In this document: one piece after another, positions 36,184 through 47,143 of the stretch
How the letters are laid out: each line of letters starts with the position of its first letter
Numbering within the stretch: position 1 is the stretch's first letter
NCBI GenBank assembly: GCA_035610835.1
Contig: CM069449.1
Location: 9,753,855-9,817,854, forward strand
Source: Ophiura sarsii
Taxonomy: Eukaryota; Echinodermata; Ophiuroidea; Amphilepidida; Ophiuridae
Reading direction: 5' to 3'
DNA length: 64,000 nt
Translations under genes and position numbers: made by a program
Notes under the pieces: generated by a model
Seen by the model: the letters and a program-made list of their open reading frames with translations, nothing else
The model's database searches: none
Told to the model about the DNA's origin: nothing

Positions 36184-37332
36184 TACATACCTCAATAAAC
36201 CCTCTCCAATCTCAGGAAAGAGATCTTTGACCCCGGATATCAGTGAAACCAACTCTACACCAGATATTTGGTTTGACGCTTACTAAGGGCCAATTCTGTT
36301 AGTAGGCCTATATCTTATTCATTGTACATACCTCAATAAAACCCTGTCCAATCTCAGGAAAGAGATCTTTGACCCCAGATATCAGTGAAACCAACTCTAC
36401 ACCAGATATTTGGTTTGATGCTTAATACTAAAGGCCAATTCTGTTAGTAGGCCTATATCCTATCCTTGTACATACCTCAATAAAACCCTGTCCAATCTCA
36501 GGAAAGAGATCTTTGACCCCGGATATCAGTGAAACCAACTCTACACCAGAGATTTGGTTTGACGCTTACTAAGGGCCAATTCTGTTAGTAGGCCTATATC
36601 CTTTTCTTTGTACATACCTCAATAAAACCCTCTCCAATCTCAGGAAAGAGATCTTTGACCCCGGATATCGGTGAAACCAACTCTACACCAGAGATTTGGT
36701 TTGACGCTTACTAAGGGCCAATTCTGTTAGTAGGCCTATATCCTTTTCTTTGTACATACCTCAATAAAACCCTCTCCAATCTCAGGAAAGAGATCTTTGA
36801 CCCCAGATATCAGTGAAACCAACTCTACACCAGATATTTGGTTTGATGCTTAATACTAAAGGCCAATTCTGTTAGTAGGCCTATATCCTATCCTTGTACA
36901 TACCTCAATAAAACCCTGTCCAATCTCAGGAAAGAGATCTTTGACCCCGGATATCAGTGAAACCAACTCTACACCAGAGATTTGGTTTGACGCTTACTAA
37001 GGGCCAATTCTGTTAGTAGGCCTATATCCTTTTCTTTGTACATACCTCAATAAAACCCTCTCCAATCTCAGGAAAGAGATCTTTGACCCCGGATATCGGT
37101 GAAACCAACTCTACACCAGAGATTTGGTTTGACGCTTACTAAGGGCCAATTCTGTTAGTAGGCCTATATCCTTTTCTTTGTACATACCTCAAAAAATCCC
37201 TCCCCAATCTTAGGAAAGAGATCTGTCACCCCAGATATCAGTGAAACCAACTCTACACCAGATATTTGGTTTGATGCTTAATACTAAAGGCCAATTCTGT
37301 CAGTAGGCCTATATCCTTTTCTTTGTACATAC
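36184..37332 (-). repeat. tandem array of 8 ASCC2 exon 11 tails, each with a splice donor
   Basis: Eight units of 141-145 bp lie immediately downstream of exon 11. Each contains the last ~85-90 nt of exon 11 (frame GVELVSLISGVKD..), the donor GAG|GTATGTA and about 45 bp ending in TACTAACAG. Exon-like parts end at 37188, 37046, 36904, 36760, 36618, 36476, 36332 and 36191. No unit has the real acceptor. Upstream of the repeated coding part the frame meets TAG and TAA. Coding length is preserved in all copies, with a few missense changes such as Leu to Pro in two of them. A 428-bp three-unit period is visible (36332-36760 and 36760-37188). Confidence 0.93.
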
Positions 37333-37437
37333 CTCAATAAATCCCTCTCCAATCTCAGGAAAGAGATCTTTGACCCCAGATATCAGTGAAACCAACTCTA
37401 CACCCGACACTTGGTTTGACGCAATAGGTGCTGAACC
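37333..37437 (-). CDS. ASCC2: ASCC2 exon 11 (first half of the CUE domain)
   Basis: A 105-nt exon in phase 0-0, acceptor TTTTTTCCCTACAG and donor GAG|GTATGT. It encodes GSAPIASNQVSGVEL, then VSLISGVKDLFPEIG, then EGFIE. This matches vertebrate 'GVELDSLISQVKDLLPDLGEGFI'. LFPEIG holds the Phe-Pro motif of CUE domains. It is the only one of nine tandem copies with a proper acceptor. Skipping it would keep frame but destroy the ubiquitin-binding fold. Confidence 0.95.
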
Positions 37438-38024
37438 CTGTAGGGAAAAAAGAATGTATGAGAATAAGAACATGTCAGTCAGCTAAATGTGGACATCAAA
37501 GAGAGAAATGCACTGAATACTTAAAAGGAAATATGTGCCATGGAACTTTAGCGCTTAGGCACATAGCATTATTATTATACAGACATTTGTAGGTTAAAGT
37601 TTTTAAAAGTGCCGCGTTGAATGAAAATAATCACCAGTATGTACGTCGCCATATTGATGACGAAACAGTTCCGAGATTCCAACATCTCTGTTTCATGTAT
37701 TGATATTTTCGATATATGTATTGAATTCCTGCGTGATTACATGCAGCGACCTGCTACTGATGAGGCGGATTTAGTAATGATGACATCATAGTATAGAGTA
37801 TTGCTATCCCATGAGCACTTTCGACACAAACCACAGGGTGCAAATGTCAAATAATCACAGGTTGGGGATGTGCGGTTCAAATAGGTTTGATTGAATATTA
37901 TAGTTCTGTGTTAAATTAAAATGGTCAAATATACATCAAATAATTATTCCCCTACCATATAATGCTTAGTTTCATGAATAGCACTGTTTTCCTTTAAGGG
38001 TTCTTGACATGCAATATTTAGGGA

Positions 38025-38180
38025 CTGAATCATGTTTCAGCGTATGTGTATCACCAATCTATACAACAGTATTCACGTCGTCTGCATGGTTTATTTCACG
38101 AAGCAACGTGTTGCCCTCTTGAAATAAACACGCAGAACGCAAATTGTAGATTGGTGATTCACATACGCTGAAACATGATT
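38025..38180. mobile_element. MITE, 36-bp TIRs
   Basis: The left arm 'AATCATGTTTCAGCGTATGT' and onward to 'CACCAATCTATAC' is repeated inverted at the right. Length is about 155 bp. It lies in intron 10. Confidence 0.8.
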
Positions 38181-38206
38181 TAATCCCCATCAACAATGAC
38201 TAAGGA

Positions 38207-39195
38207 CAGGGTCAGAAATTCGCGACCAAGTGCGAGAATCCATTTGGATTCTCGCAGGGGAATTTTGCGAGAATCTGGATTCTCGCAAATGGATTCTCGC
38301 AAAATGCATCTTGCGAGAATCTACTCTTATTTTATGTCAATCAATCATTGGCCCTGTATTTCCCTCAAACACACCGGGAGTAGAGTTCAAGCCCAGCAAT
38401 ACCTGCAGAGTGCATTAACCAAATGTAGCATCGCGAAATGCGAAACACTTTAGAAGACTTTGCGATGCTAATGCACATTAATTTAGCAAAAGTGCGACGC
38501 AAAAATATTCCCTACTTGATCTCTGATTACGTAGCATCAAAGCCAAACCTACAAAGATTGAGTTTCATCTTCAAATAACTAGAAAAAGTATCATAAATCC
38601 TGAAGTATTAGCAGTTATAATATTTCGTTTTCGTCAGAGTTAAAAAACCCATTGGATTACATGTACCTGCGCAGCATTTTTTCTGTCGGTTTAAAATCGG
38701 TACAAAATGTCGGTTTCTGCGCATTTATAATCATGACGTCACTGTTTTGATGATAGTCTTGTTCTCAAGTCGCCGAGTGTTACGATTAGACTGTAACTCT
38801 CAGTCGCCCTCTTTCGTCGCTAGCTTGCAGGCTCCGACATTTAGTACAGCTTTTGCGGCCGTACGGTAATATTGAAGAATGGGGGATGTAGTATGTTACG
38901 ATTTGGGAACGGCCGCATCCATCTGGACATTTTAATATTTCGGTGCACCATGGGCACAAAAGGAATCGAATCGAAACAACATGGCGCTTTGGTATTTCAA
39001 TCGTGACTCGAGCGATCGAATTTTAGCGATTTTTCGGAGCAAAATGAAGGTTGGTAAAGAAGACCTGTAACACAACGAAATAGGCCACAACTTTGCATGA
39101 TTTTTACGCGAATCCAAATGGATTCCCGTCAGTGATAATGTACGCGAATCTTTGCGCGAATGGATTCGCGGATTCGCGTCGAATTTCTGACCCTG
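38207..39195. mobile_element. TIR element family E, copy 1 (GAGAATC-rich)
   Basis: The ends CAGGGTCAGAAATTCG and its complement bound about 989 bp. Both subterminal regions carry many 'GCGAGAATC' / 'GCGAATCC' repeats in both directions. A short copy lies at 57733-57897. The CAGGG ends suggest hAT, but no clean 8-bp duplication is visible. Confidence 0.75.
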
Positions 39196-39289
39196 ATTAG
39201 GATTTGAATGGTAAATGAATGGACTATATAACCATGATGATTGCATGCAGAATAATTAGTAACATCTCAATTATTGGAAAACTGTCCCT

Positions 39290-39536
39290 AAGTCGACAAA
39301 GAAAAAACAAACTGTTTTACGGGTGGACGGACCTGTCAAGTAGGGTCGGTCTGTCTGCGGTTTTTCGGGGGTTTTTACCTAAAATGTCACCATGCGCAAA
39401 ATTTGCCAAAATCAGGATTTTTTTTTTTAATTTGGCAAAAAAACGGCTGCTTTTACATGATTTGAGAACAAAAATTCTATAAAAAAAAGTGGGTCGGTCG
39501 GATCCGTAAAAACAGGGTGTCTTTTTTTCCTCGCCT
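39290..39536. mobile_element. TIR element family C, copy 2
   Basis: The left end 'AAGTCGACAAAGAAAAAACA', the internal 'AAGTAGGGTCGGTCTGTCTG' and a right end complementary to 'AGGCGAGGAAAAAAAGACAC' define it. It ends about 25 bp inside the intron from the exon 10 donor. Confidence 0.7.
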
Positions 39537-39560
39537 AAACCTTTTCCAATTCTTCCTTAC

Positions 39561-39771
39561 ATATTCATCCAGGTACGTATCCGTTTGATAATCTTCAGGC
39601 ACAGCAGCTACCATGTCCCTTTCATCTGATGATTTCCCAGCATGCTCTGCTACCATATTCCCTGATGCACCCATCATACTCTCATGGTTATGCAGCTGTT
39701 GTTTGTGTTTCCTCCGAGTTTTCTTCACCAATCTCACCCCATCTATAATGAATTGCATCCTGGTCTCATCG
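39561..39771 (-). CDS. ASCC2: ASCC2 exon 10
   Basis: A 211-nt exon, acceptor TTACATCAG and donor TAT|GTAAGG. It begins with one base completing a codon, then DETRMQFIIDGVRLV, matching vertebrate 'DETRTAYILQAVESAW'. The rest, up to PEDYQTDTYLDEY, is the poorly conserved linker before the CUE domain. A nearer GT (GATAC|GTACC) was rejected because it breaks phase with exon 11. Transposable elements lie close on both sides. Confidence 0.9.
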
Positions 39772-39837
39772 CTGATGTAAATGTTAAGGATATTTTGTAA
39801 TCTGGCTTGCATTTTTTTCAAATATTTGTCCATACAA

Positions 39838-40178
39838 CCCGGGGGGGGTACTCACGTATGTCAGGTATACGGGGATGTGCCGCTCCAGTGGGTCGTTTTT
39901 TCATGAGACATCCTTAGCCATGGGTAGGCTTTTCAGTGAAAAATCCTTAGACATGGGTCCTGTTTTCGCGATTTTCGCGAAAATTTGCCCAAAAATCCTT
40001 AGACATGGGTCCTGTTTTCGCGATTTTCGCGAAAATTTGCCAAAATTAGGTCTATTTTCGCGAAAAATCACCCTTAGAAATGGGTATGGGTTTTGAAAAT
40101 CACCCTTAGAAATGGGTATGGGTTTTGAATCTCCAGCGGCACACCCCCGACCAAACCAAATTCGAGTACCCCCCCGGG
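39838..40178. mobile_element. TIR element with CCCGGGGGGG ends and internal duplications
   Basis: The ends CCCGGGGGGGGTACTCA and the complement of CCCGGGGGGGTACTCG bound 341 bp. Inside are two copies of a ~48-bp unit ('CCTTAGACATGGGTCCTG' plus 'TTTTCGCGATTTTCGCG') and two copies of 'ATCACCCTTAGAAATGGG'. It lies 66 bp upstream of exon 10. Confidence 0.85.
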
Positions 40179-40747
40179 TATACAACACAGAATGTTGTAC
40201 ATTTAATGAATGTCGTTGAAAAAAAACCCAAATACTGATAATGTTTTAGCATTGAACATGATGTTTATCAATATATTATGAGTCAGTTAATTAAATTGTG
40301 TAATCCATCAATCCACTAGAGGCATTTAAGTATAACCTGGTAATGTGAGAAAATGTGGTACGCATGGTTTAACAATTTTAATAAGCTTAATCTTATAATA
40401 TCAAAATATCAATAAAGGCCAAATTCAACCTCAACTATTCACTTGAAAAATGTATAGGCAAAAGATGTCAAAGTATAAATTAATGTGTATATTATCACCA
40501 TTTCCTCTTTCCTGAAAACTTTCGACCCATTTCATATAACCATTATCTAGACTTGCTTCAAGTCTCTCTTGTTAGTGATCTCTGTCTTATTTTTAGTGAT
40601 CAATACACATGTAACGTGCTCTAATACTATTCATGACTTTCCGTATGACCTTATCCTTATATAAGGTCACCAGCTTGCCCATCCTATGTGTTGCCCATCC
40701 TATGTGTCTAAAATACATTTCAATCTATAGTGATTGTATTACTTTAA

Positions 40748-41037
40748 AGGGGCACTGAGAGATTGCTGAGTAAAATGAAATTTTGAAAAAATGATAGATA
40801 GACAAGATACATAGGAACCCTGAATGATAACAATTTATAGTTTAGAATAATGGCGCTAGACAGATATTCGGTTGAAGCAATTTAGTATGTGGTGAGTAAT
40901 GCTGATAATTTCGATGTGATCTACATCAAAGTTACCAAATCATAAAATTTCACATGATAGACTTCGAATTAAGGTAAACCGTTTCAGATTTCCAGAAAAC
41001 TGAGGGGGCCCTCCTATACGTATCTCTCAATGCCCCT
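40748..41037. mobile_element. TTAA-flanked MITE, 290 bp
   Basis: The ends AGGGGCACTGAGAGAT and the complement of AGGGGCATTGAGAGAT are flanked by TTAA (40744-40747 and 41038-41041). TTAA targets are used by piggyBac and Kolobok elements. It is non-coding. Confidence 0.85.
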
Positions 41038-41180
41038 TTAATCATGGATCCTCAAAACCAGGTATTTACTACCCTGATGAGGCTGATTGTGCCAAATCAG
41101 TGGAGACAAATTGGCAAAATTTAGGGAACAAATCGGCTCCACTGACGCTGGGAATCAAACCTGGGTTCCAAGGAGTCGGC

Positions 41181-41415
41181 TTTGAAATTCTTAACACTTT
41201 TCACATAGCTATTTAATAGTTTTACCCTTTCAAAACAGATTTTTAAGAAACATTTCCCCACTTTCAAAGCTTATCTCAAGAATTACTGAACCAATACTAG
41301 GAATGTCTGTACTTACTTTGATTAATTTCTCATGGCGATTCCAAATATGGTAATGAAATGTAATTATTTTGACCTTTTTGAAACATTTTGTGAAATTTTG
41401 GAATGTCGTCTGCCG
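41181..41415 (+). repeat. dispersed repeat family L, copy 3
   Basis: Same-orientation match to 9268-9490 and 17925-18290 ('AGTTTTACCCTTTCAAAACA', 'CTCATGGCGATTCCAAATAT', 'TTTTGTGAAATTTTGGAA'). Confidence 0.75.
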
Positions 41416-41511
41416 CATGGAATGTGTTAAGATTTTTGTCCGCATATATACCAGCATCTCGTAGAGTAGAATTGTGTAGTACTCAGTGCAATAAGACAAA
41501 AAGCATGGGAT

Positions 41512-41798
41512 AAGGCGACAAAAAACCACACCATGTTCTACAGGCAAACAAACCTCTCAGGTAGGGTCGGTCAGTCTGGTGGTTTTTTGTTTGTTTTGTT
41601 TTTTCCCCAACAATTTGGGAAATAATGGTGAATTTTAAGCAATTTTTAATTTTTTAATTTTTTTCACAAATTTTTACAAAGTTCAATATGTTTTTATTTC
41701 CAAAAATGTTCCAAAATATTCTAAAAAAAGTAATAAATTAAAAAGTTTAAAAAATGGTTCAGTCGGGCCCATAGAACAAGGAGTTTTTTCATTGCCTA
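41512..41798. mobile_element. TIR element family C, copy 3
   Basis: The left end AAGGCGACAAAAAACCACAC then CATGTTCTACAGG, the internal 'GGTAGGGTCGGTCAGTCTGG' and the right-end complement of AGGCAATGAAAAAACTCC define it. It ends 38 bp from the exon 9 donor. Confidence 0.8.
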
Positions 41799-41835
41799 AT
41801 ATACATGTCTACAATAAATCAATCCATAAGGATAC

Positions 41836-41991
41836 ATCTGGTCCGTACTCTGTCCGATAAGATCAATATCTGCCTCAATATCACACTGCTGGGTAAACGC
41901 TGTCAAGAAATGTTTGTCAGACAGGAGTGATGCTATCAGCTCTACATAGTTATCAATGTGATCAAGGTGGGTGGAGTTGTCCATTGAATCG
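41836..41991 (-). CDS. ASCC2: ASCC2 exon 9
   Basis: A 156-nt exon, acceptor GTTCCTTTCCAG. It encodes DSMDNSTHLDHIDN, YVELIASLLSDKHFL and CDIEADIDLIGQSTDQ, matching vertebrate 'CDNIQGFIEEFLQIFSSLLQEKRFL..'. The donor is placed at GAT|GTATCC because it keeps phase with exon 10 and fits the alignment. It is a weak site (+5 is not G). Reading on gives 15 extra residues and a stop just before family C copy 3. Confidence 0.85.
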
Positions 41992-43409
41992 CTGGAAAGG
42001 AACAAATAAAAAATAGCAATTCAGTGAGGCATCAATAAGATCATTCAACGTACAATGCACATAGCTTTTAAAGTTCACCATTCTGCTGATAACATTTAGC
42101 TCGATTTATCAACCGTTTTATTCTAATTTTAACTTTTCAATCTTTTTAAATATCAATAACTGAACATTGTCATCACTAACAGCACAACTACAATACAGAT
42201 CAAACTGCATCTTTTCAAGTATGAGTTTATAGTTTTCAACTTTGCAACAACAAAAAACCTGATCAGCAGATTTAGAGAAATTATATAGAAATTGTTGGTA
42301 TCAACTACCAATTCTGGAGCAGTCTAAGGCATATCTGGACCAAAACAAATCAGTTTACCCATTTGGTCCTTTTTCAACACAAGTCCTTAGACAATTCAAC
42401 ATTTTATAAGAATCTCGCCCACCCTACCCTTATTTACAATAGCATGTTACGCCAATACAACAATTTTCTTTTGGGGGAAGGCCTAAGCATTGTATGGTCT
42501 GGTTCTTCTCTACACCTCCCTTATGAGATGAGGAGAGCTTCTCAAATGGACAACAACCGCAAAAAACCCAATAAGGCGTCAAACATTATTTACTACTTAT
42601 TCACTTGATGTTTTTTAAATGACAAAAAATGACAAAAAATCCAAATTAAAGAATAAATATTTTACAATTGAGAATGTCAAACATAATTTTCAACAAAAGG
42701 ATTTTTTTAATTATAATAGTATTGTCAGGATAGGCAGGGTTTTTTCCTGCCACAATTTTTAACGGCCATGATTAGAGGTCCAGAACATCAAGCTGGATAT
42801 AGGCTGGTGTTAAGTGCTCATACAGTGTCCTCTGCAAACAAGCCTTCATTTTCTCAGAATAATTGACAGTGAAAGAATATCACCATACACCTCTCTACTT
42901 GTTGGGTAGCAATAGAGGCAGAAGCATCAACATTTGGGAGGGAGGCAGAGACAATTTAGGGGGGACGAGGACATTAGTACACATGTACTTTAGGGCCCTG
43001 TGAAATTTTTAGGGGAAACAGAGGGGTTCATGAAATTTAGGGGAGGGGGGCAGGTCCACCTCATCTCCATCTTCCCTTCTCGCTTCTGCTGCCTGTGTTG
43101 GGTGGTCTTGTCAGCTGATGTCTAGAATAGCACCACCTATCCTAACAGCATTGCTACAGATATAGGACTTAACCTTAAAGACATTGCACAGCTCATGATG
43201 GATAAAACCAGCTTCCACTGGTCTGTAAAACCCAGAAATCTTACTAGTAACAAATAATACTCAATACACAATAGATTATATCTTACTAGTTGGCAGGTAT
43301 CTGACTGATGATCATGAGGGTATGAATCGTAAAGTAAAATTCAATTCGTCAAATTTAGAATATTAGAATGGGCAGTGGGGACAATCATACATCTTATTCT
43401 TGTCCTTAC

Positions 43410-43517
43410 CTCCTTTCCAATATGGGCCTGATAAAACACTCAGATACAACCGTAGCACACACTTGAGCTAAACCAACTTGTGCAAGATGCAGCTGCTTTC
43501 TCACTTGGTTACGTAAA
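43410..43517 (-). CDS. ASCC2: ASCC2 exon 8
   Basis: A 108-nt exon, acceptor GTTGTTTCAG and donor GGAG|GTAAGG. It encodes (S)LRNQVRKQLHLAQV then VVSECFIRPILERR, corresponding to vertebrate 'LSHSRKKLMEIFHIILNQICLLPILESS' in the helical ASCC3-binding region. Confidence 0.88.
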
Positions 43518-43616
43518 CTGAAACAACAAACAGAAATATCATCCAGATTACGTTTAAAATATTTTCTTACTGAGACAAAACACATGGAAAATATTACCCA
43601 TCACATCGAAATAGAC

Positions 43617-43880
43617 CAGAGCCCTATTGCATAAAAGATAAGATTCATCTTAAGTAGAATTACTCTTCCGAAGTTTTCAACTCTCCTAGGAAGACTGTTT
43701 AAAAATGTGTCAGTTGATCTTAATGATATAGACCCTAGGTCAAAGAACTTCTTCATCATGAAGTTCACTTTAGGAAGAATTCATAAATATTCTTCTAAAC
43801 CAGGCTTAAGAAGAGTTAAGATTAACTCTTCCTCAGTTCACTTGAGATAAATCTTAACTTTTACGTAATATAGGGCCCTG
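43617..43880. mobile_element. MITE, 264 bp
   Basis: The ends CAGAGCCCTATTGCATAAAA and the complement of CAGGGCCCTATATTACGTAA continue as imperfect inverted repeats rich in 'AAGATTAA' / 'GAAGAGTT' blocks. It lies in intron 7. Confidence 0.8.
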
Positions 43881-44199
43881 TTGTCTATAGAAAATACCAA
43901 TAGAACATGAGAAGAAAAGAAGAAAAAAGAAAAAAAAGAAAATAATTGATAACACTTAAGCTGCATAAAATCTGTGTGTTATGTTGGATTGTGGTGTCAT
44001 TTTAAAGCTAAGAATAGCTTTGCAACATGAAATTCAAATATCAATTTACATTTCTGGAGACAAATAATCTGTTTTGATGTGATGGTTCATAAATACTTAT
44101 GATTCGTTAACCAATTTCTAAGTTGCTGTGACTTTAATAATGCAGAATTAGATAATAACAATCAAACAATATGTTTGTTGGCCTTTTTTCTACACATAC

Positions 44200-44274
44200 C
44201 TTTGGCTTTCCCAATTCAGTTTCTTCACAGCTTTTTCCAATTCGGGCATCAGCGCTTCATAAAAACTGGCAACC
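44200..44274 (-). CDS. ASCC2: ASCC2 exon 7
   Basis: A 75-nt exon, acceptor TTTTCCTTGCAG and donor AAAG|GTATGT. It encodes VASFYEALMPELEKA then VKKLNWESQ, matching vertebrate 'LASFYEAAIPEMESAIKKRR'. One of the clearest conserved helices. Confidence 0.95.
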
Positions 44275-44504
44275 CTGCAAGGAAAATATAAGCGACTATG
44301 CCTTTAGAGTGCAAAACAACATAACCAAAGTCCTATGTACTATACCCTGTGCTCTAAAACACTATTTTTTTCTGGAAGGAATCGATCAACACCATCTATC
44401 TGAATAACTAACACAACTTCTTGATAACACTTTTTGATGAAATCTTCCAAAATAACTTGACCACATTTTTTTTCAATGCTGCTTGTGGGTATAGATCTGC
44501 TTTC

Positions 44505-44936
44505 TGACTTTGAGCCATTTCCATTGGTAGCCATGTTTGTTATGTAGAACAGAACATCCTGCAACCCCTCCCCTCCCCCAACCCATAAGTCTTCTGACTG
44601 TGAGCCATGTTCATTTTGTAGCAAGAAAATATCCAGCCTCCCCTCTCTAATTATCCCGTCCCCCTCCCTCAGCCCATTTCAACATACCTAGACACAATTT
44701 CCTTTCGATTGAACGCCATTGCTTTCTGTGGGTAGATTTCAAGGAATGCATTCAGACTCTGAGCCATGTCCATTATGTAAAGACAATATCCTGCACTACC
44801 TCACCTCCCTTCCCTCCCTCCTTCTCTTCCTCTCCCTTCCAACCCACCCTACTTCTTCCAACATACCTAGACACAATTTCCTTTCGATGGAATGCCATTG
44901 CTGACTGTGGGTAGATTTCAAGACAACATCCTGCAC
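44505..44936 (-). repeat. tandem partial copies of ASCC2 exon 6, with donors
   Basis: Downstream of exon 6 lie degenerate copies of its 3' part. One (44688 to about 44805) keeps most of the sequence from QDVVF to the donor TCTAG|GTATGTT, but has a 1-nt deletion that shifts the frame. One (44867-44936) keeps both ends and the donor but has an internal deletion of about 50 nt. Two older fragments (about 44585-44636 and 44505-44567) lack the donor. C/T-rich spacers separate them. As in the exon 11 array, the copies start inside the exon and carry no acceptor. Confidence 0.88.
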
Positions 44937-44993
44937 TACCCCTGCCTCCCTTCCCTCCTTCCCTTCCTACCCACCCTCCTCCTTCCAACATAC

Positions 44994-45131
44994 CTAGACA
45001 CAATTTCCTTTCGATTGAACGCCATTGCTGCCTGTGGATAGATTTCAAGGAATGCATTCAGACTTTGAGCCGTGTCCATTATGTAGAAGACAACATCCTG
45101 CAACTCTTTAGCCGACATTGACTCAACATCT
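44994..45131 (-). CDS. ASCC2: ASCC2 exon 6
   Basis: A 138-nt exon, acceptor GATTTTCAG and donor TCTAG|GTATGT. It encodes DVESMSAKELQDVV, FYIMDTAQSLNAFL and EIYPQAAMAFNRKEIVS. This matches vertebrate 'MPLLELKDIVLYLCDTCTTLWAFLDIFPLACQTF'. It is the only complete in-frame copy among the tandem duplicates of this exon. Confidence 0.95.
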
Positions 45132-46426
45132 CTGAAAATCAAATTATTTATTAACAATAAATATTGTTTCATAATAAGTAGGGGTGGGAGCAAGTCCCGG
45201 GAAATCGAGTGCCGTACAAACATTTTGAGTCCTGGGGAACAAACATCACCATCCCGAATCCTGTAAATAAACGATCAACAAAATAATAATAAGATTACTA
45301 AAAAAAACTTGTCAGCTAAATCACTCTAACTGATTGCAAATTTATAGTGGAGATTCACTTGAAATAGGTTTATTTAGTCAAAGCTGTGCATTTTTTATTA
45401 TTCTAATGCTTACTAAAATGTGATTTTCGTAGTGGATTTTCACTTCCGTGTTTGCCAAGCCGCCATCTTGCAACACGTATGACACAATTTCGACAAGAGA
45501 TGGCGCCCTAACAATCAACCCAGAGTGTGTTTGGAAAAATGTAATTGAATTCCGGGAGCACAATTTCACGAAAAATCCCAGCCCTAAGAATGAGTAATGT
45601 ATTTAATATCTGATTTCTGACCGGACAAATGCTTTTTAAACCTTTTGAGATACAAACAGAGGATCATATGTATGTAATAAGTTGTAAACCATTTGCCCTA
45701 TTTTTAATACAAACCAGTTTTCAAACATAGGAAAGTTCAATTTTATGGGGTAGTGCTACCTATAGGCTGCCCCGGTCACCCGAGTGCTTTGTGCCTTTTG
45801 TTATTGTTTTGTACAGTTTGCCGTTGACCACATCATAAGACGTTTTTTAAAACGAGTTGTTAAAACAACTTGTGTCTTACGCTTTGTTCATCCATGCAGT
45901 AGATCGACCCAAGCGATCGCGTCACGGCGTGTAAGAAACCTTTGTTTACCTCGTTTGTGACGTAGTCAACGGCGCGTGATGACAGTCCGTTGCGACCTAT
46001 AGCAAGCCCTCTTTACATACAATAACAGCTAGAGATAAGACGGGCATTGCAAAACACAATAAAATGATTAACTAACTAAACCAATGTGGTTTACACTTTT
46101 AATAGTTTTCATTTGATTCAAGGTTATCTAAGCAGAATATATTACACTACATATCTTGAAAAACTGAAATTTGATTTGTATTAAAACAGTTTGAGGACAA
46201 ATATATTCACTATCTAGCAATAAAACAAAAATCATAAATACAAATTTATGAACTCTCAAAATGTTGAACCTATTTTTGGAACATTTTATGGTACTGCCAT
46301 ATTCCTTTAACCACAAGTATACATGTATTTAATCACTTGTGGATGTTTATGTTTATAAGCTATGCCAAATAATTATTTACAGGTGAAAGCAAAATGGCAA
46401 CTATAAGCATCTACATGTAAAGAGGC

Positions 46427-47143
46427 TAATATATTCCTAGACTGAATCCTTCCCGTCTTCACAATTTACACACGGCCCCTGTGTGAGGGTGCTCAGACAT
46501 GGAGACTGGAAAAATATACAGTTCCAAAAGTATGGCGATGAACCCAAGGCTCAAGATAACAGTTATTTTACCTGGAGCTACTTTTACCAAAAGTAGCGCC
46601 CGGATCATGGGATTTATTGAGAACCAGGAGCTACTTTCAGTCTACCGGGAGCTAACTTTTTATTAAATCTCATTTCAAATCGAAATTCGATGTCTTAGGC
46701 AAGCTTACCGATCATCAACGGGCACTGGTTTGGACAAAATATCAGCGCTCGGTTGTTTATTTTTCAGCATTACCGGGCGCTATGGCAGGAGGACCGAGGG
46801 GTAAAAATCGCCCAGCGCCCGCTTATCTTGAGCCTTGGATGAGCCCGTGAATAAACATGGGCGTATTCCCGCACCATCACGCCACACTGCATCGGTGTTA
46901 TTAGTGTTGTGCATTGTGTGCCGCTTTAGGGCGCGCTGATTTACATTTACAGCGCAGTGTGACAATCGTGAAACACGCTACAGTTTAAATTTGTCCAATC
47001 AGGTGCTTTGGCTTTGTTGTCGGGTAGACTTGCGCATGGGCAGTTAAGTTAGAAGTGACCGGACCTGTTGACTTTGCACGGCCTTTCCGTTCACTTTTTT
47101 GCCCTGTTATTGTTATTGTTAAGGACTCAGTCTAGTATATTCC
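46427..47143. mobile_element. TIR element family I, copy 1, containing a nested hAT-like MITE
   Basis: The ends 'AATATATTCCTAGACTGAAT' and the complement of 'GGAATATACTAGACTGAGTC' define it. The left part matches the complement of about 57545-57635 ('GACTGGAAAAAATACAG' and 'TTCCAAAAGT'). Confidence 0.65.
46545..46837. mobile_element. nested hAT-like MITE, 293 bp
   Basis: The ends CAAGGCTCAAGATAA and its complement are flanked by 8 bp that match at 7 positions: GATGAACC on the left and GATGAGCC on the right (46537-46544 and 46838-46845). It is inserted within family I copy 1. Confidence 0.8.

Noticed and set aside
36184..37332. Eight mutually exclusive alternative exons of ASCC2
   Set aside because: The copies lack the exon's acceptor and its first part, and every possible AG just upstream leads into a stop or wrong frame. 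They are exon tails, not complete exons.
38932..39246. 104-aa minus-strand ORF
   Set aside because: Lies in the right half of family E copy 1. The repeated RIHSRKDSRT-like residues come from GAGAATC-type repeats.
44773..45223. Long minus-strand frames joining exon 6 and its copies into one protein
   Set aside because: They run through purine-rich spacer (Gly/Arg/Lys peptides) and ignore the conserved donors. Exon 6 alone matches ASCC2.
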